From assembly GCF_900115955.1 (NCBI RefSeq), contig NZ_FOYL01000003.1:839117-903116 (forward strand): a stretch of 64,000 nucleotides of DNA. The letters run 5' to 3'. Under the pieces are notes generated by a model. That model did no database searches. It saw nothing but the letters and a program-made list of their open reading frames with translations, and had not been told where the DNA came from. Positions 56,612 to 64,000 of this stretch are shown piece by piece. This DNA comes from Lentzea waywayandensis. GTDB taxonomy: Bacteria > Actinomycetota > Actinomycetes > Mycobacteriales > Pseudonocardiaceae. How positions within the stretch are numbered: position 1 is the stretch's first letter; the number at the start of each line of letters is the position of its first letter. The position numbers and the translations under genes are program-made.

Positions 56612-56803
56612 TCACAGAACAGGCATTCGAAGAGCGGTAACGGCTCCGTCAGGGCTACGTTCGAGGGTCACCCGCTGCCCCGGACGCAGCATTCGCCAGC
56701 CACCCGCCGTGACGGCTTCGGCACTCACGTCGACGAGAACGCCGTCATCACGCAGAACGACGGCAGAGCCGTCACTGTTAAAAGTAGACACGGTCGCCTG
56801 CAC
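56612..56803 (-). CDS. Small OB-fold/cold-shock-like protein, 63 aa
   Basis: A short protein (MQATVSTFNSDGSAVVLRDDGVLVDVSAEAVTAGGWRMLRPGQRVTLERSPDGAVTALRMP) whose strand pattern and RPGQRV-x-LE segment resemble cold-shock domains, but without their RNP aromatic motifs. The start is GTG at 56803. It lies upstream of ppk on the same strand, 59 bases from its start, so it may lead that transcript. The function is unknown. Confidence 0.6.
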   Translation of the reverse strand: MQATVSTFNSDGSAVVLRDDGVLVDVSAEAVTAGGWRMLRPGQRVTLERSPDGAVTALRMPVL

Positions 56804-56865
56804 GGACCAGAACCCTAGACGTTCGTCGGTACTCGTCTCATTCGCGCCGCTGCCAGGGTCGATCC

Positions 56866-58398
56866 ATGAAGGTTATGGCCACGATCACCGCGGCGACCCT
56901 GTTGGCCTTCACCACGGCAGGACTGGCTTCGGCTGCCTCAGCCGAACCCAGGACTCCCCAGGTGGACAAACCACGACTCCAGGCGGCAGCCAAGAACGTT
57001 CGCCTGAAAGCCTCACTTCCCGGTACCGAACGGGCCATCTCGATCGCGTTCGCCCAGTACGGCAAGCGCGACGTGGCGTTCGTGAGCATGGAGACCGGGC
57101 TCAAGACGTTCGACGTCACCGACCTCGACAAGCCCAAGCTCCTCGACCACCTCACGAAGGAGGAGATGGCGCTGCCGGGTGACGACCCGACGAAGCGCTT
57201 CTGGGAGAACGAGGACATCAACGTCGACCCCAAGCGCAAGCTCGCGTTCCTGGCGCGGGAGGTCAACTCCTTCGGGCGCGCACTGCCCGGCGACCGCCCG
57301 ACCGGCAACTACATCGTGTCCGCTGTGGACCCCGCCGACCTCAAGATCCTCAGCTTTCACCGGCAGAACACCGGTCACACCAGCACCTGTGTCAACGACT
57401 GTCAGTTCCTCTGGACGGCAGGACTGGACAGGTCGGACGCCAGGACCGGGCGGATCTTCGTCACGGACATCCGCGATCCGAAGACCCCGAAGGAACTTCC
57501 GGTCTCCGTCGACGTCCGCGGCAAGGCCGGCGAGGGGAAGATCACGCACGACGTCCAGGTCGACGCGCAGGGAATCGCGTGGGTCGCGGGCGATGACGGC
57601 ACCCGCGGCTACTACACGCAGGGCTGGCACCGCGACCCGTTGAGCGGCAAGTACCGCGAGGCGAAGGCGTGGGATCCCGTCGCGTACGCGGGAGGCACGG
57701 TGCCGAAGGCGGACATGCCGACCTCGTTCACCCACAACTCGTTCCGCCCGATCGGCCGCACGCTGCTCGACGGCCCGTTGCCCACGCGGGAGAACCCAGC
57801 GGGCTCGTTGCTGCTGCACACCGAGGAGGCGTTCGGTTCGCCGACCTGCAAGACCGAGGGAAGGTTCGTCATTTCCTCACTGCAGGGCACGCACAACGGT
57901 GAGGGCTGGGGCGAGCAGCCCAAGGAGATGAAGACCGTCGGCATCTGGAGCCCGGACGACCAGGAGGGCACGATCCCCGGCAACGTCACGTGTTCCGCGC
58001 ACTACTTCGACGTGCAGAAGAGGATCGTCGCCTACTCCTGGTACAACCAGGGCACGAGGTTCCTCGACATCTCCAACCCCGCCAAGCCGATCCAGATCGG
58101 GTACTGGCGGCCGGACACCGCGACCTCGTGGGCGCCGTACTGGCACCGCGACACCGTGTTCGTGGCGGACATCTCGCGCGGCGTCGAGATCCTTCAGCTG
58201 GAGAAGGGCGCCTACGAGGCCCAGGCGAGCGGCACTCCCGTGACGCTCACCGCCCACCACGCCAGGGAACTGGCCAGGGAGAGCGACCGGGAACCCGTGC
58301 CGCTCGCCCCGAACCCGTTCTACGGCTGGGCCTGCCCGATGGTCGCGAACCGCGACGACTCGGACTGCGGTGTGGGAGCCTGCGGCGCACCCTGCTGA
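56866..58398 (+). CDS. Secreted LVIVD-repeat protein
   Basis: A 510-residue exported protein with a signal peptide ending near GLASAASA. The body is a beta-propeller-like array of LVIVD-type repeats (GLKTFDVTDLDKPKLLDHL, GTRFLDISNPAKPIQIGYWRPD, VADISRGVEILQL). These repeats are found in surface proteins with adhesion or unknown roles. A Cys pair (GVGACGAPC) ends the protein. The ATG at 56866 is used; an ATG at 56875 is three codons later. The last 79 bases overlap the convergent acyltransferase gene. Confidence 0.85.
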   Translation: MKVMATITAATLLAFTTAGLASAASAEPRTPQVDKPRLQAAAKNVRLKASLPGTERAISIAFAQYGKRDVAFVSMETGLKTFDVTDLDKPKLLDHLTKEEMALPGDDPTKRFWENEDINVDPKRKLAFLAREVNSFGRALPGDRPTGNYIVSAVDPADLKILSFHRQNTGHTSTCVNDCQFLWTAGLDRSDARTGRIFVTDIRDPKTPKELPVSVDVRGKAGEGKITHDVQVDAQGIAWVAGDDGTRGYYTQGWHRDPLSGKYREAKAWDPVAYAGGTVPKADMPTSFTHNSFRPIGRTLLDGPLPTRENPAGSLLLHTEEAFGSPTCKTEGRFVISSLQGTHNGEGWGEQPKEMKTVGIWSPDDQEGTIPGNVTCSAHYFDVQKRIVAYSWYNQGTRFLDISNPAKPIQIGYWRPDTATSWAPYWHRDTVFVADISRGVEILQLEKGAYEAQASGTPVTLTAHHARELARESDREPVPLAPNPFYGWACPMVANRDDSDCGVGACGAPC

Positions 58399-59486
58399 GC
58401 GAGCCCTGCCTTGACGGCGGCTTTCGCGCGCTGGCGGGTGATCACGCGCCGGCCGAGGTTGATCATCGGGATCTCCACGGTCGCGTGCAGAACACTCGCC
58501 AGCGCCAGTCCCAGCGCCGTGACCACGACGGACTGACCGAGGCCGGACAACGCTGGCCAGAAGAACGCGATGATCGTCGCGGCGATCGTCTGCACCAGGT
58601 ACAGCGAGTACGAGCGCTCGCCGACGAACTGCATCGGCTTCGTGGACAGGAAGGTCGTGGCCGGTCCCGGCGCGATCATCGCGGTCAGCAGCACTGCCGT
58701 CGCGAGCGCGTACACCGGGATGACCAGCACGTGACCGGGGATTCCGTTGATCCCGTCGAGGAATGCGGCGATCGGCTTCACACTCAGGTGCACCGCGACG
58801 AATCCCACGGCGACGATCACCTGCGCGAGCCGGCTCGTGAGCGGGCGCAGCAGGGCGAACCCGCGCGGGCTGTGCAGCGCGACCGCGAGCAGCACGCCGG
58901 TCAGGATCGAGAAGTAGTGCAGCGGCCAGCCGGGGTTGCTGTGCGACGCCGTGAAGTTCACGACCACGAGCGCGAGCAGCATGCCGAGGGCGGCCGCACC
59001 GGCACGGCGGCGCAGCACGACGGTGCCCAGCGCGATCGCCACCAGCGGCCAGACCAGGTAGAACTTCTGCTCGATGCCCAGCGACCAGGACTGTCCGTAC
59101 GGGCTGGCGCCGGCGAACTCGTTGGTGAACGTGAGGAAGTACTTGAGCGCGGGGCCGATCCCGTTGCTGACGAACGTGCCGTAGAACGCCGAGGCGACGG
59201 CCGTCACGAGCAGGATCACGAAGTAGACCGGGAGAATCCGGAACGCCCGCCGCAGGTAGAACTCGCTGAGCGAGATCTCGCCGGTCCTGCGCTCCTCACG
59301 CAGCATCAGCGTCGTGATCAGGAATCCGCTGAGGACGAAGAACATCTGGACACCGGCCCAGCCCTGGAGCCAGTCGGGGCCGCCGTAGTGGAAGAAGACG
59401 ACGAGCACCGCGGCAATGGCGCGCAGGCCGTCGAGAGCGGGAAAGCGGCGCAACGCCAGGTAGTCGGCGTGCGTCAGTGAACTCAT
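58320..59486 (-). CDS. Acyltransferase family 3 (OafA-like) membrane protein
   Basis: A 388-residue membrane acyltransferase with about ten helices. It has the N-terminal catalytic region FPALDGLRAIAAVLVVFFHYGG (including the conserved His), FFVLSGFLITTLMLREERRTG and FYLRRAFRILPVYFVILL. It adds acyl groups to a sugar, wall or secondary metabolite acceptor. The ATG at 59486 has AGAGGTG eight bases upstream. The gene's 3' end overlaps the convergent LVIVD gene. Confidence 0.88.
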   Translation of the reverse strand: MSSLTHADYLALRRFPALDGLRAIAAVLVVFFHYGGPDWLQGWAGVQMFFVLSGFLITTLMLREERRTGEISLSEFYLRRAFRILPVYFVILLVTAVASAFYGTFVSNGIGPALKYFLTFTNEFAGASPYGQSWSLGIEQKFYLVWPLVAIALGTVVLRRRAGAAALGMLLALVVVNFTASHSNPGWPLHYFSILTGVLLAVALHSPRGFALLRPLTSRLAQVIVAVGFVAVHLSVKPIAAFLDGINGIPGHVLVIPVYALATAVLLTAMIAPGPATTFLSTKPMQFVGERSYSLYLVQTIAATIIAFFWPALSGLGQSVVVTALGLALASVLHATVEIPMINLGRRVITRQRAKAAVKAGLAQQGAPQAPTPQSESSRFATIGQAQP

Positions 59487-59624
59487 GCAGGTACACCTCT
59501 GGGCCAAGCGTCGGGGAACGACGTCGGGGGATACGTCGTTTGCAGCAGGGGATACGGATGTAAAGGTGCCGGGGTTCCCCGTTGCGTTGCTTGAACCAAC
59601 ACTTTCGTGGCGTTCGTCACGGAC

Positions 59625-60599
59625 TTAACACCTGCGCAGCGGTGAAAGCTCCGACAGCGGGGTGGCCGCCGCGACGCGCCAGCCCTGCTGCGTCAACGCT
59701 CCGCCGTGGACTTCCAGCCAGTAGGCGCCCTCGGTCGTGTGCATGGTCGCGCCGCTGCGGATGTCCGTGACGTAGGACGACTCGGACTGCCACGACACGA
59801 AGTCGCCGCTGACCCGCGGGAACACGATGCCTTCCGTCCTCGGCACGGACCTGATCCCGGCCAGCTCACGCGGTTCCGTCCAGCCCTCGCGCCAGCCGCG
59901 CAGTTCGGAGTCCTGCGCCCACACCACCGTGCGACCGTCGGAGGCCACGCCGCCGGCGGGTTCCGCGTTCGTCAGCTGCTCGGGCAACGCCGCCTCGGCG
60001 CGGAACTTGCCGTCCTGCAGCCAGATGACCGCGTCGCCGAGGAACACGGGTTCCTTGCCCTGGCCGACGATCCTGTCCTTCTTCTTGGCGAGGTCGTAGA
60101 GGTGCACGCCTTTGCTGTCCGACCAGGCGGCTTTGCCGTTGTGCACCACCGCCCCGCTGGCGCCGATCCGCACGGGAGCGCCGTCGTCGCGCGAGTCCCA
60201 CGCGTAGGTCGTGGTGGTGTGGTCGGCCGGGTTCGGCGTCGTGGAGAACGTCACCCAGCGGCCGTCGAACTCGACGCCGAAGAGCTGCGCGTCGTTCTGC
60301 ACCGCCATGACCTGCTGGCGTTTCCCGTGATCACGCAGCACGAGCTCGGTGGTCCTGTTGCGCGTGGTCTTCACCAGCGTCGTGCCGGCGTCCTCGTTCG
60401 CGGCGACGACGGTGACCTTCTCGTGCGAGCCCGCCTCTGTCCTGTTGCGCGACAGGCCGTCTTTCCAGTCCTGGGGCAGGTCCACCTTGCACGTGCTGAG
60501 CTTGCTCTCGGCCGTGTAGTCGGATGGACGGTCGATCGGAAAGGCGGCCACACAGCCCGCGAGGGCCGTGACACCCGCCAGCGCGATGAGCGCTCGCAT
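59625..60599 (-). CDS. Lipoprotein of unknown function with propeller-like repeats
   Basis: A 324-residue exported protein with a lipobox (L-A-G-C in ALAGVTALAGCVAAF). The mature part is a series of short strands with Trp/Asp turns (WVTFSTTPNPADHTTTTYAWDSRDDG, VIWLQDGKFRAEA, VVWAQDSELRGWREGWTEP), suggesting a beta-propeller. A final Cys ends the protein. The start is the ATG at 60599 with GGGAG close upstream. Confidence 0.65.
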   Translation of the reverse strand: MRALIALAGVTALAGCVAAFPIDRPSDYTAESKLSTCKVDLPQDWKDGLSRNRTEAGSHEKVTVVAANEDAGTTLVKTTRNRTTELVLRDHGKRQQVMAVQNDAQLFGVEFDGRWVTFSTTPNPADHTTTTYAWDSRDDGAPVRIGASGAVVHNGKAAWSDSKGVHLYDLAKKKDRIVGQGKEPVFLGDAVIWLQDGKFRAEAALPEQLTNAEPAGGVASDGRTVVWAQDSELRGWREGWTEPRELAGIRSVPRTEGIVFPRVSGDFVSWQSESSYVTDIRSGATMHTTEGAYWLEVHGGALTQQGWRVAAATPLSELSPLRRC

Positions 60600-60652
60600 C
60601 AGTCTCCCAAGTCGTGATCACCCCGGTGACCCGGAAGACGCGTGACGACTGC

Positions 60653-61291
60653 TCAGGTTGTCCAGGCGGGCAAGGCGTTCGCGGTGTGCGTGCCGAGACC
60701 GAGCATCTGCGCAAGCCGCAGATCCTCTTCCGTGTCCACGTCACAGCGCAACGACGGCCACGCCCCGATCAGCGCGACCGCACCGGAAACGCGGTGGTGC
60801 CCGGCCGATCCGACGCCGAACCTCGGGTCGAGCTCCCCGCCGGGCGCGGCGAGGAGCAGCGTCGTGCCGGTGCCCTGCCGGTCCGGGACGAACGCGCGCC
60901 GCCCGGCCGCCGCTTCGAGCGCGGCCTGCAACTCGTCGGGCCTGAGCGCCGGCAGGTCGGCCTGGAGCGCGCCGATGCGGGACGACCGGAGCGTGCGCGC
61001 GCCGTGCTTCAGCGCCGCGTTGAGCCCGGGCTCGGCGGGCTCCGGCAGCGACTCGACACCGAGAGCGGCCATTTCGGACGCGACGGCCGGGTCCGATGTG
61101 ATCGTGACCACTCGGCGGACGCCGGGGGTGGCGATCGCGGCGCTCACCGTGTCGAGGGCGAGCGCGAGCGCCAGCGCCGCGTGTGAGACCGGATCTCCGC
61201 CGGTCGCGCTGGTCAGCCTGGTCTTGGCCCTGTCGAGGGTCTTGACCGGGACCACTAGGTCAACTTCATCCCGCACCTCGCCATAGTCCAC
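60653..61291 (-). CDS. cofC: Phosphoenolpyruvate/2-phospho-L-lactate guanylyltransferase
   Basis: A 212-residue nucleotidyltransferase of coenzyme F420 synthesis (CofC/FbiD, Rv2983-like). It has VDLVVPVKTLDRAKTRL at the start, ITSDPAVASEMAALG, the metal-site segment IGALQADLPALRPDEL and the GTTLLLAAPGGELDPRFGVGSAGHH motif. In mycobacteria the enzyme uses phosphoenolpyruvate and GTP. The start is GTG at 61291 or GTG at 61276; no clear SD decides. It is divergent from plsC. Confidence 0.88.
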   Translation of the reverse strand: MDYGEVRDEVDLVVPVKTLDRAKTRLTSATGGDPVSHAALALALALDTVSAAIATPGVRRVVTITSDPAVASEMAALGVESLPEPAEPGLNAALKHGARTLRSSRIGALQADLPALRPDELQAALEAAAGRRAFVPDRQGTGTTLLLAAPGGELDPRFGVGSAGHHRVSGAVALIGAWPSLRCDVDTEEDLRLAQMLGLGTHTANALPAWTT

Positions 61292-61347
61292 GATTCGCGG
61301 ACTACTGTGCTCTCGGGCGCAGATCTACGCAGGTTAGGAGAGGCCTC

Positions 61348-62055
61348 GTGGCCAACAGGGAGAAGGGCGGCTTCTGGGTCGGGGTCGCCGCGGCGATCGT
61401 CTACCCCATGTCGTTCGTGCTGGGCAGGCACCGGATCCTGCACGGGGAGCGCATCCCGCGCCAGGGGGCGGCCCTGCTCGTCATGAACCACATCTCGCAC
61501 CTCGACCCGTGCTACGACGCCGTGTTCGTGCACCGCCGCTACCGGGTGCCCCACTTCCTCGCGAAGCACAGCCTGTGGAACGTGCCGATCATGGGCCGGA
61601 TCCTGAAGGGCGCGAACCAGATCCCCGTCTACCGGGGCACCACGGACGCCCAGCAGAGCCTGCGCGAGGCGCACAAGGCGCTGGCGACCGGTCTGATCGT
61701 GGTGATCTACCCGGAGGGCACGATCACCAAGGACCCCGACGGCTGGCCCGCGAACTCGCGCACCGGCGTGGCCCGGCTGGCCTTGCAGCACGACGGCCCG
61801 GTCATCCCCGTCGCCCGCTGGGGCACGCTCGACCTCTACAACCACTACCAGAAGAAGTTCCGGCCGTTCCCGCGCAAGACGATCACGCACTTCGTCGGCG
61901 AACCGGTCGACCTCTCCGCGTACCGCGGCAAGGAGGAGACGCTCCCGATGCTGCGCGAGGTCACGGACCTGCTGATGGGCGCGGTCAAGGAGCACCTGGC
62001 CGAGGTGCGTCAGGAGCCGGCCCCCGAGGGCTTCTACGGACCGAGGAAGGCCTGA
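61348..62055 (+). CDS. plsC: 1-acyl-sn-glycerol-3-phosphate acyltransferase
   Basis: A 235-residue PlsC-type enzyme that acylates lysophosphatidic acid. Motif I is N47-H48-x4-D53 (MNHISHLD) and motif III is P122-E-G-T125 ([11 protein letters not shown]). One N-terminal hydrophobic helix ([16 protein letters not shown]) anchors it. The start is GTG at 61348. gpsA begins three bases after the stop, so both steps of phosphatidate synthesis are linked. Confidence 0.93.
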   Translation: MANREKGGFWVGVAAAIVYPMSFVLGRHRILHGERIPRQGAALLVMNHISHLDPCYDAVFVHRRYRVPHFLAKHSLWNVPIMGRILKGANQIPVYRGTTDAQQSLREAHKALATGLIVVIYPEGTITKDPDGWPANSRTGVARLALQHDGPVIPVARWGTLDLYNHYQKKFRPFPRKTITHFVGEPVDLSAYRGKEETLPMLREVTDLLMGAVKEHLAEVRQEPAPEGFYGPRKA

Positions 62056-62057
62056 CC

Positions 62058-63068
62058 ATGGCGATCGAACGTGTTGCGGTGCTCGGCTCCGGTTCGTGGG
62101 GCACGGCCTTCGCGAAGGTCATCGCGGACTCCGGTCCCGAGGTCGTGCTGTGGTCGCGGCGTCAGGAGGTCGCCTCGGAGATCACCGAGACCCGCGTGAA
62201 CTCCGGCTACCTGCCCGGCATCTCGTTGCCGCCCAACCTCGGGGCCACCTCCGACCCGGCGAAGGCGCTGGACGGGGCGGACGCGGTGGTGCTGGCCGTG
62301 CCGTCGCAGACGCTGCGGGTGAACCTGTCGGCGTGGAAGGAACTGCTGCCGCCGGACGCGACGCTGGTGTCGCTGTCCAAGGGCGTCGAGCTCGGCACGC
62401 TGAAGCGGATGAGCGAGGTGATCCGCGAGGTCGCCGGCGTCGACGAGTCGCAGGTCGCCGTGGTGTCCGGGCCGAACCTGGCCAAGGAGATCGCCGTCGA
62501 GCAGCCGACCGCGACCGTCATCGCGTGCACGGACCACGACCGCGCGGTCGACCTTCAGCTCGCGTGCTCGAACTCGTACTTCCGCCCATACACCAACACC
62601 GACGTGGTCGGCTGCGAGCTGGGCGGGGCGTGCAAGAACGTCATCGCGCTGGCGTGCGGCATGGCCGCGGGCATGGGCTACGGCGACAACACGATGGCGT
62701 CGATCATCACGCGCGGCCTGGCCGAGACGGCACGGCTGGGCGCGGCCCTGGGTGCCGACCCGCTGACGTTCGCGGGCCTCGCCGGGCTGGGCGACCTGGT
62801 GGCGACGTGCGCGTCGCCGTTGTCGCGCAACCGGTCCTTCGGCGAACGGCTCGGGCGCGGCGACACTCTCGCGCAGGCGCAGGAAGCCGCGCACGGACAG
62901 GTCGCCGAGGGCGTGAAGTCCTGCTCGTCGATCCGCGAGCTCGCGGCGGCGAACGGCGTCGACATGCCGATCACCGAAGGCATCCACAAGGTCTGCCACG
63001 ACGGGCTGAGCGTGCGGGACCTCGGTGCCGCGCTGCTGGGCCGTGACCGGAAGCACGAACGCCAGTGA
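62058..63068 (+). CDS. gpsA: NAD(P)-dependent glycerol-3-phosphate dehydrogenase
   Basis: A 336-residue enzyme that makes sn-glycerol-3-phosphate for phospholipids. The nucleotide motif is [21 protein letters not shown]. Catalytic segments are [48 protein letters not shown] and [12 protein letters not shown]. The ATG at 62058 follows plsC closely. The stop overlaps the next GTG (GTGA). Confidence 0.96.
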   Translation: MAIERVAVLGSGSWGTAFAKVIADSGPEVVLWSRRQEVASEITETRVNSGYLPGISLPPNLGATSDPAKALDGADAVVLAVPSQTLRVNLSAWKELLPPDATLVSLSKGVELGTLKRMSEVIREVAGVDESQVAVVSGPNLAKEIAVEQPTATVIACTDHDRAVDLQLACSNSYFRPYTNTDVVGCELGGACKNVIALACGMAAGMGYGDNTMASIITRGLAETARLGAALGADPLTFAGLAGLGDLVATCASPLSRNRSFGERLGRGDTLAQAQEAAHGQVAEGVKSCSSIRELAAANGVDMPITEGIHKVCHDGLSVRDLGAALLGRDRKHERQ

Positions 63069-64000
63069 CCCCCGACTTCGGTGACGGCACGCGAGTCGTG
63101 CACGCCACCCAGGGTGAGCCGGGCGAACCGTTCGGCGCGCAGCCGGTGTTCGCGTCGGCGTACCACCTGGGTGGCCAGGACTACTACGGCCGCGCCGGCA
63201 ATCCGACCTGGCGGGCTCTCGAAGCCGCGTTGGGGTCTTTGGAAGGCGGGGAGTGCGTCGTCTTCCCGTCCGGGATGGCGGCCATCTCGACGTTGCTGCG
63301 GACTGTTCTGTCCACTGGGGACACTCTGGTCGTTCCGTCGGACGGCTACTTCCTGACGCGGAAGTTCGTGTCCGAAATGGACGTGAACGTGGTCGAGGTG
63401 CCCACGGCCGGACCGTATCCGTCCTTCGAGGGCGTTCGGCTGGTCCTGCTGGAGACGCCGTCGAACCCCGGTCTGGACGTCTGCGACATCGCGGAGCTGG
63501 CCGCGCAGGCGCACGCTGCGGGCGCGTTGCTGGCCGTGGACAACACGACCGCGACGCCGTTGGGACAGCGGCCGCTGGAGCTGGGCGCGGACATCGTGGT
63601 GGCCTCGGACACCAAGGCGGTCGCGGGCCACAGCGACGTCCTCTTCGGACACGTGACGACGGCTTCTCCCGAGCTGGCCACGAAGGTGCGGGACGCGCGG
63701 ACGATGAGCGGCGCGATTCCCGGTCCGTTCGAGACGTGGCTCGCGTTGCGCGGCCTGGGAACCCTGGACCTGCGGCTCGCGCGGCAGGCGGAGAACGCGG
63801 CGGCGATCCACGCGTTGCTCAAGGGCCGGGTGGCGAACCTGCGCTGGCCGGGCGCGTCGGACGACCCCGCGTACCTCGTGGCGGCGCAGCAGATGCGGCG
63901 GTTCAACGGCGTGCTGACGTTCGAACTGCCGGACGTGGCCGCCGTCGAGAAGTTCCTCTCGCGCTCGAAGCTCGTGTCGGCGGCGACGTCGTTCGGCGGC
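63065..64000 (+). CDS. Cys/Met-metabolism PLP enzyme (cystathionine gamma-lyase/synthase type), 3' end missing
   Basis: The first 312 residues of a fold-type I PLP enzyme, truncated by the window edge. The PLP lysine is K184 in [17 protein letters not shown]. Other family segments are [59 protein letters not shown] and [21 protein letters not shown]. Several family positions differ from standard MetB, so the exact reaction (gamma-lyase, gamma-synthase or sulfhydrylase) is open. The GTG start is coupled to gpsA. Confidence 0.88.
   Translation, partial: MTPDFGDGTRVVHATQGEPGEPFGAQPVFASAYHLGGQDYYGRAGNPTWRALEAALGSLEGGECVVFPSGMAAISTLLRTVLSTGDTLVVPSDGYFLTRKFVSEMDVNVVEVPTAGPYPSFEGVRLVLLETPSNPGLDVCDIAELAAQAHAAGALLAVDNTTATPLGQRPLELGADIVVASDTKAVAGHSDVLFGHVTTASPELATKVRDARTMSGAIPGPFETWLALRGLGTLDLRLARQAENAAAIHALLKGRVANLRWPGASDDPAYLVAAQQMRRFNGVLTFELPDVAAVEKFLSRSKLVSAATSFGG

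Overview
The window looks like chromosomal DNA of a high-GC actinobacterium of the Pseudonocardiales, most like the Lentzea, Saccharothrix or Amycolatopsis group. The basis is high GC, frequent GTG/TTG starts, DUF397 and LppU-like proteins, a HU protein with a long Ala/Lys/Pro tail, and a gene order that from memory follows the Mycobacterium tuberculosis Rv3014c-Rv2982c block (ligA, ACT protein, gatC/A/B, lppZ, DoxX, PH-domain protein, ilvB/N/C, serA, leuB, FAH protein, IclR regulator, leuC/D, hupB, mutT1, ppk, cofC/fbiD, gpsA), interrupted by lineage-specific genes. The genus call is inference.

Layout. 1-8.2 kb: GNAT acetyltransferases, an LppU-like secreted protein, a YdeI-family protein, ligA, a SWIM zinc-finger protein, a BKACE-family enzyme and an ACT-domain protein. 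8.4-11.9 kb: gatC-gatA-small membrane protein-gatB, one translationally coupled operon for Gln-tRNA(Gln) amidation. 12-19 kb: a Cys-rich small protein, a TPR-CHAT protein, a secreted M14 carboxypeptidase, and a JAMM/NTF2-like/VOC operon divergent from a LysR regulator. 20-26.9 kb: lppZ-like lipoprotein, alpha/beta hydrolase, 2-hydroxyacid dehydrogenase, DoxX protein, ilvD, VKOR and PH-domain proteins. 27-30.5 kb: ilvB-ilvN-ilvC behind a leader peptide and attenuator. 30.6-42.1 kb: DUF397 protein, a 55-bp tandem array, serA, a secreted subtilase, leuB, a YCII protein, and btuC-btuD-btuF under a cobalamin riboswitch. Two inverted copies of a roughly 311-bp repeat, each with a 125-bp palindromic core, flank this segment. 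42.1-48.3 kb: cimA behind a second attenuator whose leader peptide has three consecutive Ile codons, a FAH-family hydrolase, an orphan LuxR regulator, a FAD monooxygenase, a HAD hydrolase, tRNA-Gln and tRNA-Glu. 48.8-52.5 kb: IclR regulator divergent from leuC-leuD, then hupB. 52.6-64 kb: an intergenic 81/82-bp tandem array, mutT1-like, ppk, secreted proteins, cofC, plsC, gpsA and a truncated Cys/Met PLP enzyme.

The main theme is branched-chain amino acid synthesis. CimA feeds isoleucine, IlvBNC and IlvD are shared, and LeuB and LeuCD serve leucine. Control is layered: two leader-peptide attenuators and one IclR-type regulator. The most interesting unexplained structures are the paired attenuators with apparently leaderless leader peptides, the palindromic repeat pair with its 55-bp array, the 81-bp array, and the TPR-CHAT locus. 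No CRISPR array, phage or transposase gene is seen. Family names come from motif recognition by eye; no database search was run.
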